From contig JAGLXI010000213.1 in NCBI GenBank assembly GCA_023132995.1, positions 1 to 5,240 on the forward strand: 5,240 nucleotides of DNA. The letters run 5' to 3'. This stretch comes from Candidatus Zixiibacteriota bacterium. GTDB lineage: Bacteria; Zixibacteria; MSB-5A5; GN15; FEB-12. Shown piece by piece: positions 1 through 5,240 of the stretch (position 1 is its first letter; every line of letters starts with the position of its first letter). The position numbers and the translations under genes are program-made. The notes beneath the pieces are model-generated. The model saw only the letters and a list, made by a program, of their open reading frames with translations. It was not told the DNA's origin and did not search any database.

Positions 1-5
1 CCTGT

Positions 6-76
6 AGGGCGATCCCGCCCTGTCTTCGACTCCGAGGTCGCTCAGACTCGAGGAGAGCTTGTCGAAGGACGGGATT

Positions 77-81
<5 letters not shown>
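6..81. repeat. Cluster of three short palindromes downstream of the SRP RNA
   Basis: Three inverted repeats lie in a row. Positions 6-11 pair with 16-21 (AGGGCG/CGCCCT, 4-nt loop). Positions 24-30 pair with 61-67 (CTTCGAC/GTCGAAG), and inside them 30-36 pairs with 47-55 with a 2-nt bulge. Positions 69-73 pair with 77-81 (ACGGG/CCCGT, 3-nt loop). The middle element resembles the CTTCGAC...GCTCAG type of small palindromic repeat dispersed through intergenic regions of many bacteria; that similarity is from memory and was not searched. No run of T follows on the minus strand, so it is not a typical intrinsic terminator. The last hairpin overlaps the 3' end of the SRP RNA and might mark its end or a processing point. 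Copy number elsewhere in the genome is unknown. Confidence 0.5.
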
Positions 82-348
<267 letters not shown>

Positions 349-376
349 TTATGCCTACCTTATTCCTGCCGGATGC

Positions 377-409
377 CGAAACCACGATGGTTTCGACCTG
401 CCGACAGGT
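377..409. repeat. Two adjacent perfect hairpins upstream of the SRP RNA
   Basis: The first hairpin is CGAAACCA (377-384), loop CGA, TGGTTTCG (388-395). The second follows at once: ACCTG (396-400), loop CCGA, CAGGT (405-409). The heptamer CCTGCCG occurs at 366-372 and again at 397-403. The pair lies about 30 bases upstream of the SRP RNA 5' end, where a promoter would be expected. It may be a dispersed intergenic palindrome, a processing site, or a poor terminator for tRNA read-through (no T run follows on either strand). In the rest of 349-580 I see no gene. A TACAAT hexamer on the minus strand at 458-463 could be a -10 box, but no good -35 box stands at the proper distance. Confidence 0.5.
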
Positions 410-580
410 GACGTTTTCAAAGAGCAATTCCGCCGCGACGACGGCCGTAACAGGGCTATTGTACGAGCCGTGACCTGTTTCGATTCGCCACCGAAACCTT
501 AGAAGCAGCGACAGACGCCAGTCGTGAAGTAAGGAAGCGCCGAACTCCACACAGCGACCCGGCCTCAGCGCAAATACAAA

Positions 581-653
581 TGGAGCAGATGGGTCTCGAA
601 CCCACGACCTCCACGTTGCGAACGTGGCGCTCTCCCAACTGAGCTACTGCCCC
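581..653 (-). tRNA. tRNA-Ala, anticodon CGC
   Basis: Read on the minus strand the gene folds as a complete cloverleaf of 73 nt. The acceptor stem GGGGCAG/CTGCTCC has all seven pairs, including G3:U70, the identity element read by alanyl-tRNA synthetase. The D arm is GCTC/GAGC with GG in the loop, the anticodon stem is CCACG/CGTGG around the loop TTCGCAA (anticodon CGC, at 618-620), and the T arm is GTGGG/CCCAT around TTCGAGA. The discriminator is A. The 3' CCA is not encoded (TTT follows), so tRNA nucleotidyltransferase must add it. Anticodon CGC reads GCG alanine codons. The gene lies between rpsA, which has its own terminator, and the SRP RNA, all on the same strand. Confidence 0.97.
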
Positions 654-710
654 ATGCCTGTCGGCTTTCGGGCCGGCAAATGGCCGGACTCACCATCGCC
701 CGGCGGCCAA

Positions 711-739
711 ACAATAACGAAAAAACGGGGCCAAGCCAA
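711..739 (-). promoter_or_regulatory. Candidate sigma-70-type promoter for tRNA-Ala
   Basis: On the minus strand, TTGGCT (734-739) serves as a -35 box (4 of 6 matches to TTGACA) and TATTGT (711-716) as a -10 box (4 of 6 to TATAAT), with a 17-nt spacer. Initiation would fall near 704, about 50 nt before the mature tRNA 5' end, leaving a leader for RNase P to remove. This leader includes a small hairpin at 673-687 (CCGGC/GCCGG). The position, downstream of the rpsA terminator, supports separate transcription of the tRNA. The call rests only on hexamer similarity. Confidence 0.35.
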
Positions 740-785
740 GCGGTTTTTGCCGGACGGCTGTCAGCATAGATCGGACGTGAAAGCT

Positions 786-799
786 TGGGGCAGTAGCTC
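786..799 (+). repeat. Inverted 14-nt copy of the tRNA-Ala 5' end
   Basis: TGGGGCAGTAGCTC on the plus strand is identical to the first 13 nt of the tRNA-Ala gene plus the base before it (641-654 on the minus strand). The copy is therefore inverted relative to the tRNA gene and about 130 bp away. It covers the 5' acceptor strand and the start of the D arm and stops inside the D stem; the following bases do not continue the tRNA. It may be a scar of duplication or recombination at the tRNA, or chance. Confidence 0.6.
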
Positions 800-825
800 G
801 ACAAATCTGACCGTCCGTAACATAG

Positions 826-856
826 AAAAACCAGTGGCCGCGATTGCAACCACCGG
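826..856 (-). terminator. Rho-independent terminator of rpsA
   Basis: On the minus strand an 11-bp stem, CCGGTGGTTGC (856-846) against GCGGCCACTGG (841-831), closes a 4-nt AATC loop and is followed at once by TTTTT (830-826). The stem includes three G-U pairs. It begins about 30 nt after the rpsA stop codon, as expected for an intrinsic terminator, and separates the rpsA transcript from tRNA-Ala. There is no matching T run on the plus strand. Confidence 0.85.
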
Positions 857-885
857 TCATTTTATCGTACATTGTAACCCCGTGG

Positions 886-3090
886 CTACTCCTCTTGTTT
901 CGGAGTCTCCTCGGAATCCTCAGGAGTCGAAGCCTCGGATTCAGGTGCGTCTGCAACCTCGGTCTCGGCCGCTGCTTCCACGTCCGCCTCGGCAGGCGTT
1001 GCTTCCACCGGCGGTTGCTCCACGACAGGTGTATCCTCCGCCGCTGGAGTCTCATTGATCGTCTCATCTGCGGCTGCATCGCCTTCAGGCTGAGCCTTTT
1101 CTTCGGCGGGCGGCGCTGCTGTGGTCTCTGCCTTGGCTTTCAGCTCTTCGGGCATGGCGTCGCCAAGAGTGGCCGCCTGGGGCTCGTGCTTAGCGAGGAA
1201 CTCGTCAAACTCTGTCCGTTCCCGCTTCTTATAGTATGCGATAACCGACAGGACCACTTTGCGCTGGTTCTTGTCCAACTCGGTCACTTGCAGCGGAATG
1301 GACTCCCCTTCGGCAAAGACGCCCGTAGCGTCTTTGAGTTCCTTGTGCCCGAGCTGGGCAGTCGGCACGAAACCTTCGACATCACCATCGAGATCGACCA
1401 CGACACCGCGATCCAGTACTCGGGAGATGCTGCCCAGGCAGTCGGTGCCAACCGCGTATTTCCGGCTTATCTCCGGCCATGGATCCTGGGTGAGCTGCTT
1501 GTAGCCGAGCGAAATGCGGCGATGCTCATGATCGACCTTGAGGATCTTAACCTCAAGCTTCGTGCCTTTCTTCATGACTTCTGAAGGATGCTGAATCCGC
1601 CTGGTCCAGGACATGTCGGAGATGTGAACCAGTCCGTCGATCCCTTCCTCCAGCTCGACGAAAGCGCCGAACGCGGTCAAGTTGCGCACTTTCCCGGAAA
1701 CGACAGAACCGGGCGGGTATTTATCTTCGATGGTGGTCCACGGATCGGGTTCCATCTGCTTGATACCCAGCGATATCTTCTCGTTATCCTTGTCCACCGA
1801 AAGGACTACCGCCTCCACCTGATCGTTGACGTTCATGATCTTCGAGGGGTGCTTGATATGCTGCGTCCAGGACATCTCGGAGATATGAATCAGCCCCTCC
1901 ACGCCCTTCTCAAGCTCCACGAAGGCGCCGTAATCGGTGATAGATACCACGCGACCGGTGACTTTCCTGCCCAGTGGGTACTTCTGCTCGATGTTCTCCC
2001 ACGGGTACGGGGTCATCTGTTTGAGACCGAGGCTGATGCGGGAGGTCTTCTCGTCAAAATCCAGAACCTTGACGTCGATCTGTGCACTCAGGGAGACAAC
2101 CTCCGAGGGATGGCGGATCCGCCCCCACGACATGTCTGTGATGTGCAGAAGACCGTCGACGCCGCCGAGGTCGATGAAGACACCGAAGTCGGTTATGTTC
2201 TTCACGATACCCTGGCGGATCTGTCCGATACCTATTTCGCTAAGGAGCGAGGCGCGCATCGTCTCCCGTTTTTCTTCGAGTATCATCCGGCGCGACACGA
2301 CGATGTTGCGGCGGCTCTTGTTGATCTTGATGATCTTAAGTTCCATTATCTCGCCGATGAGGGCGTCGAAATCCGGCACCTGCCTTAAAGCGACCTGAGA
2401 GCCGGGCAGGAAGGCGTCAACACCTTGGATGTCCACCACAAGGCCGCCCTTGATACGGCGAACCACCCTGCCTTCGATCTGGTTCCCGGAGTCGTGAACA
2501 TCACGGATGTTGTCCCAGACGCGCATGAAATCGGCCTTCTGTTTGGAAAGGACAAGCTGGCCGTTGGCGTCCTCAATCTGCTCCAGAAAGACTTCGATGT
2601 TCTCCCCCACCGCAATGTTCAACGGCTTGGGGAACTCATTAAGGGGGATGATGCCCTCGGATTTGAAGCCGACATCGATAATGACATCGTCCCGGGTCAC
2701 ACCCATGACGGTGCCGGCAACTACCTCGCCCTCCTTGATATCCTTGATGGTCGAGTCGTACATGTCGACCATGGCCTGGTAGTCGGCTGGTTCGTAGACG
2801 ACACCGGCGATGTCGGTGATCTTTACGGCAGCCATCTCCGGAGGGGGCGGTTCTGCGACCGGCATCGATTCGCGCACCCTGGCCTTCTCCAGCATTCGGC
2901 GATGACGCTCGGTCAGAACCCGCTTATGCTTTTCCCGTTCTTTCGGTCTCGTCGCGGCAGCGGCGAGACCGGCACCCTGGGTCTTGGTGATTTTGGTTTT
3001 GACCTTTTTTGTTTTTCTTGCAGCGCTGGTCTTGCGCTTGGAAACCCTGGCAGTTTCGGTTGAAGTAACAGGTGTTTTGGCCTCTGCCAT
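886..3090 (-). CDS. rpsA: 30S ribosomal protein S1, six S1 domains with extended tails
   Basis: S1 binds mRNA at the 30S platform and helps unfold and place the message during initiation. The 734-residue product has six OB-fold S1 repeats at roughly residues 119-185, 203-269, 288-357, 373-444, 460-531 and 547-616. Repeats 3 to 5 are the most alike, each with a G(A/V)F(V/I)(D/E)L core and an HI(S/T)(D/E)MSW signature (316-322, 402-408, 489-495), as in true S1 RNA-binding repeats. Repeats 1 and 2 are divergent, as usual for the ribosome-binding part, and repeat 6 has lost the HIS signature. The protein is longer than E. coli S1 (557 aa) because of a Lys/Arg-rich head (about 1-80) and an Ala/Pro/Glu-rich acidic tail (about 640-734). 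The ATG is fixed by an in-frame TAA directly before it and a strong Shine-Dalgarno sequence. Own promoter, leader hairpin and terminator are visible; plsC and cmk lie upstream. Confidence 0.97.
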   Translation of the reverse strand: MAEAKTPVTSTETARVSKRKTSAARKTKKVKTKITKTQGAGLAAAATRPKEREKHKRVLTERHRRMLEKARVRESMPVAEPPPPEMAAVKITDIAGVVYEPADYQAMVDMYDSTIKDIKEGEVVAGTVMGVTRDDVIIDVGFKSEGIIPLNEFPKPLNIAVGENIEVFLEQIEDANGQLVLSKQKADFMRVWDNIRDVHDSGNQIEGRVVRRIKGGLVVDIQGVDAFLPGSQVALRQVPDFDALIGEIMELKIIKINKSRRNIVVSRRMILEEKRETMRASLLSEIGIGQIRQGIVKNITDFGVFIDLGGVDGLLHITDMSWGRIRHPSEVVSLSAQIDVKVLDFDEKTSRISLGLKQMTPYPWENIEQKYPLGRKVTGRVVSITDYGAFVELEKGVEGLIHISEMSWTQHIKHPSKIMNVNDQVEAVVLSVDKDNEKISLGIKQMEPDPWTTIEDKYPPGSVVSGKVRNLTAFGAFVELEEGIDGLVHISDMSWTRRIQHPSEVMKKGTKLEVKILKVDHEHRRISLGYKQLTQDPWPEISRKYAVGTDCLGSISRVLDRGVVVDLDGDVEGFVPTAQLGHKELKDATGVFAEGESIPLQVTELDKNQRKVVLSVIAYYKKRERTEFDEFLAKHEPQAATLGDAMPEELKAKAETTAAPPAEEKAQPEGDAAADETINETPAAEDTPVVEQPPVEATPAEADVEAAAETEVADAPESEASTPEDSEETPKQEE

Positions 3091-3102
3091 TTACAAAAGA
3101 GA

Positions 3103-3110
3103 ACCTCCTT
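3103..3110 (-). promoter_or_regulatory. Shine-Dalgarno sequence of rpsA, with long spacing
   Basis: AAGGAGGT on the minus strand is an almost perfect anti-16S match. It stands 12 nt from the ATG (13 nt counted from GGAGG), longer than the usual 5-9 nt. The in-frame TAA just before the ATG rules out an earlier start, so this site goes with the ATG at 3088-3090. It contrasts with cmk and plsC, which lack a recognisable Shine-Dalgarno sequence. Confidence 0.8.
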
Positions 3111-3121
3111 ACAAAAACCCC

Positions 3122-3159
3122 GGCGGTTTGGATTTTTTCCCGACGACGGGAAAACCGCC
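3122..3159 (-). promoter_or_regulatory. Hairpin in the rpsA leader, possible autoregulatory site or attenuator
   Basis: GGCGGTTT (3122-3129) pairs with AAACCGCC (3152-3159), and a nested stem CCCG/CGGG (3139-3142 with 3147-3150) closes an ACGA loop. The T and A runs beside the nested stem can lengthen it at the expense of the outer stem, so two folds compete. On the minus strand the structure is followed by GGGG and TTTTT and then the Shine-Dalgarno sequence about 11 nt further on. It could be a weak attenuator, or a structured operator for feedback by S1, which is known for E. coli rpsA. The hairpin is seen; the function is inferred. Confidence 0.45.
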
Positions 3160-3203
3160 AGAGAACTTCCCCAGAGCGTCATGTCGCCGCTGAGGCAAAC
3201 CCT

Positions 3204-3231
3204 AATCTAACAGGAAGCGCCGGTTTGGCAA
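3204..3231 (-). promoter_or_regulatory. Candidate sigma-70-type promoter of rpsA
   Basis: On the minus strand, TTGCCA (3226-3231) is a -35 box with 5 of 6 consensus bases, and TAGATT (3204-3209) is a -10 box with 4 of 6, separated by 16 nt. It lies in the 170-bp gap after the plsC stop codon. Initiation near 3197 would give a leader of about 106 nt that contains the hairpin and the Shine-Dalgarno sequence. It suggests rpsA can be expressed apart from cmk and plsC, as a highly expressed ribosomal gene would need, while read-through from upstream remains possible. Confidence 0.5.
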
Positions 3232-3260
3232 GCGATTTCTGCCACACGGGAACACACTAT

Positions 3261-3902
3261 TTAGTCGGCCTTTGGGGGCTTTGACTTGACCGACACCACC
3301 CGGTCTCTGAGAGCAACAATGCGCTCCATCACTGTCGTGGCGATTTCGCGGTATCCATCCTTGTCGGCTGGAATCGATGAAACCCACTTAGCCGGAAGTG
3401 GTTCGCCGAACGTGATGCTGAAGTCCTCCCTGCCGAGAAGGCAGGCCCCCAGTCGGTTTGACCCCTCTATGTAACCGGGTATAATAAGGCAGCCGGCCTG
3501 TGAGGCTATCATGCCGATACCGGCTTTGGGCTCAAGGAAATGCGCCGACTTCGAACGCGTACCCTCAGGAAAAACCAACAGCCCGCGGCCGGACCGGATT
3601 GTTTCCACGCAGACCTCGATAGCTGCACGGTCAATTGTAGCCCGCCTGACAGGGAGAGCATTTACGCCCCTCAGGAGCCAGCCGATGGGGCCAAGGCGAA
3701 AGAGTTCCGCTTTGGCCAGATAGTACAACTCGCGGGGGGACCAGGAACCGACCAACGGCGGATCGAAATAGGATAGGTGATTGGTGGCCACGATAAACCC
3801 GCCCTGCCGGGGGAAATGCTCCTTGCCACTCACCCTGATACGGAAGAAAAGCTTGCTGACGAGGCGGATCAGGATCCAGACAGAGTAGTATACTAACTTC
3901 AT
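3261..3902 (-). CDS. plsC: 1-acyl-sn-glycerol-3-phosphate acyltransferase family protein
   Basis: Proteins of this family transfer an acyl chain to lysophosphatidic acid to give phosphatidic acid at the inner membrane. The 213-residue product shows the four acyltransferase blocks in order: NHLSYFDP with the catalytic HX4D pair (H42, D47), NALPVRR (81-87), FPEGTRS (111-117, the glycerol-phosphate binding motif) and LIIPGYIEGS (139-148). A hydrophobic stretch at about residues 4-20 is a likely membrane anchor or monotopic helix. The length is normal for a compact PlsC. The ATG lies one base after the cmk stop codon, with no clear Shine-Dalgarno sequence, which points to translational coupling with cmk. 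The cmk-plsC-rpsA order recurs in several bacterial phyla. Specificity for lysophosphatidic acid over another lysolipid cannot be proven from sequence. Confidence 0.93.
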   Translation of the reverse strand: MKLVYYSVWILIRLVSKLFFRIRVSGKEHFPRQGGFIVATNHLSYFDPPLVGSWSPRELYYLAKAELFRLGPIGWLLRGVNALPVRRATIDRAAIEVCVETIRSGRGLLVFPEGTRSKSAHFLEPKAGIGMIASQAGCLIIPGYIEGSNRLGACLLGREDFSITFGEPLPAKWVSSIPADKDGYREIATTVMERIVALRDRVVSVKSKPPKAD

Positions 3903-3903
3903 G

Positions 3904-4605
3904 CTACTTGAAAATGGAGCGGATCAACTGGATGATATGGTCGACTTGTCCCTCGATAGTCATGGTGCTGGTGTCGACAACGTAGGCGTCCCGGGCTTTG
4001 GTCAGTGGAGAATGCTGCCGCTGCGAGTCGTACTCGTCGCGCCGCTTGATATCAGCTTCCTGCTCCTCAAGGGTGGTCGAGATGCCCATCCGGGCCATGT
4101 CCAGGAGGCGTCGCTGGGCCCGCTGGCGGGGACTTGCGTCGAGATAGATTTTCATATCGGCCTCAGGGAATACAACCGTCGTCGTGTCTCTGCCTTCGGC
4201 CACAACCGATCCGTTCTTGGCCAGCTGCCGCTGCCGAGCCACCATCGCTTCGCGGACCTCCTTGTGCGCCGAGACCTCTGACACATGTTGTGTCACATCT
4301 ACCGACCGTATCTTCTCAGAGACATCGACGCCGTTGAGCAGGACCCGATTGACCTCGCCGTCGCGGTGGAACTCTATCGGCACTCTTTGAGCCGCCGCGG
4401 CCAACGCCCTGCCGTCCAGCGGGGGTATGTCGTGTTCAATCGCGAACAGGGTCAGGGCGCGATACATGGCGCCGGTATCCAGATAGAAATATCCCAGCCG
4501 GTCGGCGAGAAGACGGGCGGTAGTGGATTTGCCCGACCCGGACGGGCCGTCGATAGCGATTATTTTGCCCTTGAGCCGGGACAGATTCAGCCGCAGTGGT
4601 TGCAT
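3904..4605 (-). CDS. cmk: (d)CMP kinase (cytidylate kinase)
   Basis: This cytoplasmic enzyme phosphorylates CMP and dCMP with ATP, feeding CTP and dCTP pools and recycling CMP released in lipid and RNA metabolism. The 233 residues carry the P-loop GPSGSGKST (20-28), the substrate-side motif LDTGAMYRA (42-50), the CMP-binding AEGRDTTTVVFPEAD (136-150, matching the GRD-TVVFP signature), and the lid and C-terminal IKRRDEYDSQR plus DAYVVDTS (186-213). The length is typical. The ATG is the only good start: an in-frame TAG lies six codons upstream and the P-loop begins at residue 20. The bases before the ATG (TTTCCCTT) hold no Shine-Dalgarno sequence, and a -10-like box ends nine bases before it, so the mRNA may be leaderless. 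It ends one base before plsC. Confidence 0.96.
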   Translation of the reverse strand: MQPLRLNLSRLKGKIIAIDGPSGSGKSTTARLLADRLGYFYLDTGAMYRALTLFAIEHDIPPLDGRALAAAAQRVPIEFHRDGEVNRVLLNGVDVSEKIRSVDVTQHVSEVSAHKEVREAMVARQRQLAKNGSVVAEGRDTTTVVFPEADMKIYLDASPRQRAQRRLLDMARMGISTTLEEQEADIKRRDEYDSQRQHSPLTKARDAYVVDTSTMTIEGQVDHIIQLIRSIFK

Positions 4606-4614
4606 AAGGGAAAT

Positions 4615-4641
4615 GTTATACTATGGCGACCCGAAAGGCAA
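4615..4641 (-). promoter_or_regulatory. Candidate promoter at the cmk start (possible leaderless mRNA)
   Basis: On the minus strand TATAAC (4615-4620) matches 5 of 6 bases of a -10 box, and TTGCCT (4636-4641) matches 4 of 6 of a -35 box, with a short 15-nt spacer. A shifted -10 box (TAACAT, 4613-4618) would restore a 17-nt spacer. Only nine bases separate TATAAC from the cmk ATG, so transcription would start at or within a few bases of the ATG. The short spacer keeps this tentative. Confidence 0.35.
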
Positions 4642-4667
4642 CGGGAAAAATGTCCGGTGAGGGCAGC

Positions 4668-4684
4668 GGCCCGAATCACGGGCC
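4668..4684 (-). terminator. Hairpin at the stop codon of the upstream gene, possible weak terminator
   Basis: GGCCCG (4668-4673) and CGGGCC (4679-4684) form a perfect 6-bp GC stem with a 5-nt loop, which overlaps the stop codon at 4676-4678. On the minus strand the nearest T run (4646-4650) is about 17 nt past the stem, too far for a classical intrinsic terminator. It may reduce read-through into cmk or protect the 3' end; the function is uncertain. Confidence 0.25.
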
Positions 4685-5240
4685 TTTGTCGCCTGCCAAC
4701 ACAGCCATCCAGTCCTTCAGCCCGCCTGTCTCGGGCCAGAGCTCGGCGAACTTCTGTACCACACGCTCCAGGGCGGCCTCGTCCCCCGTCTCAGAACAGC
4801 GCTCAGCCAAGTGGGCAAAGGCTGTTTGATACATTGTGATCATGTTTCTGCCGGTCTTGTCAAGAAAGCTCCACTTCTCCAGCCCGCGGTATTCGTATCG
4901 GCGCAGAAGATTATCTTCCAGTGTATGGTAGTCAGCCAACTCCAGGGAATCAGTCACAATCCGCCAAATGAGGCCATCCAGCCGCGCATGAGGTCTGAGT
5001 CCCAGCGGCAGCCGCAAGCCAAAACCGGCTGAAAAACAGATCGGTCTCCTCCAGGCATTCTCCCGCAGAATATTCAGCAGGACCTGATCCTGAACAAGCA
5101 GATACCCCTGCGGGATGCTCGGTTCGACGACCCATGACAGAGAACTACTATCCAGGCCGCCTTTGTTGATTATTACAGTATCTGCTTCCCATGGGATGAC
5201 ACCCAGGTTCGGCAGAGAGTCTTCGCTGAGTGTCCATGGC
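4676..5240 (-). CDS. C-terminal part of a probable DUF2723 (TMEM260-like) membrane protein
   Basis: The reading frame is open to the window edge, so the start is missing; the last 187 residues are present, beginning PWTLSEDSLPNLG. Residues 47-70 of this part (DQVLLNILRENAWRRPICFS) and the later YHTLEDNLLRRYEYRGL stretch, followed by two amphipathic helices ending in LWPETGG, resemble from memory the soluble C-terminal part of DUF2723 proteins. Those are large membrane proteins, related to glycosyltransferase-like TMEM260, with a DxxLLxILxxNxWxRPIYF motif and TPR-like helices after many membrane spans. The membrane part would lie outside the window, so the family is not proven. A TTG about 340 bases before the stop could look like a start, but coding sense continues upstream without a break. 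The gene ends 70 bp before cmk, on the same strand. Confidence 0.55.
   Translation of the reverse strand, partial: PWTLSEDSLPNLGVIPWEADTVIINKGGLDSSSLSWVVEPSIPQGYLLVQDQVLLNILRENAWRRPICFSAGFGLRLPLGLRPHARLDGLIWRIVTDSLELADYHTLEDNLLRRYEYRGLEKWSFLDKTGRNMITMYQTAFAHLAERCSETGDEAALERVVQKFAELWPETGGLKDWMAVLAGDKGP

Noticed and set aside
740..760. Hairpin plus T run (TTTTTGCCGGACGGC) as a terminator.
   Set aside because: The T run precedes the weak stem on the plus strand and becomes an A run after it on the minus strand, so neither direction gives an intrinsic terminator.
786..830. A second tRNA gene or pseudo-tRNA on the plus strand.
   Set aside because: Only the first 13 tRNA bases match; no D loop, anticodon arm or T arm follows, so it is listed only as a fragment.
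565..849. Open frames over the tRNA and rpsA terminator region on both strands.
   Set aside because: They overlap the tRNA-Ala gene, including the WGSSSVGRAPRSQRGGRGFE type of translation typical of misread tRNA genes.
1560..2160. Repeated DNA segments inside rpsA (HISEMSW-type stretches) as possible mobile or CRISPR-like repeats.
   Set aside because: They are the tandem S1 domains 3 to 5, similar at protein level, with no regular spacer structure.
844..3063. Long, almost continuous open reading frame on the plus strand opposite rpsA (pieces of 246, 266 and 212 codons in one frame).
   Set aside because: It is in codon register with rpsA, so its stops would need TTA, CTA or TCA codons in rpsA, which are rare in a GC-biased highly expressed gene. 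The translation shows no recognisable domain.

Overview
The window is an ordinary bacterial housekeeping segment in which every supported gene lies on the minus strand. In transcription order (high to low coordinates) it holds the 3' end of a DUF2723-like membrane protein gene, cmk (cytidylate kinase), plsC (a 1-acylglycerol-3-phosphate acyltransferase family member), rpsA (six-domain ribosomal protein S1), tRNA-Ala(CGC), and a large signal recognition particle (SRP) RNA carrying an Alu domain. GC content is moderately high, by eye in the mid to upper 50s percent.

Organism: cmk-plsC-rpsA clustering, a DUF2723-type neighbour, an S1 with long low-complexity tails and abundant small intergenic palindromes suggest a Gram-negative-type bacterium, possibly of the FCB or candidate-phylum kind such as Zixibacteria. 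This is an inference from gene order and style. No marker here fixes the phylum, and the large SRP RNA, best known from Firmicutes and Thermotogae, argues for caution.

Region by region: 1-76 holds short palindromes just downstream of the SRP RNA. 77-348 is the SRP RNA. 349-580 has no gene but carries two adjacent hairpins at 377-409. 581-653 is the tRNA, with a candidate promoter at 711-739. 786-799 is an inverted 14-nt copy of the 5' end of that tRNA. 826-856 is a clear intrinsic terminator for rpsA. 886-3090 is rpsA, preceded by a leader with a hairpin, a strong Shine-Dalgarno sequence and a candidate promoter. 3261-4605 is the tightly packed plsC and cmk pair. 4676-5240 is the truncated upstream gene.

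The genes serve basic growth: CMP phosphorylation for nucleotide supply, phosphatidic acid synthesis for membranes, translation initiation through S1, alanine decoding, and co-translational membrane targeting. I found no convincing new defence, mobile or biosynthetic system. The points most worth a second look are regulatory or structural: a possibly leaderless cmk, the rpsA leader hairpin, the tails of S1, the Alu-type SRP RNA, and the tRNA fragment that could pair with its own gene's transcript.
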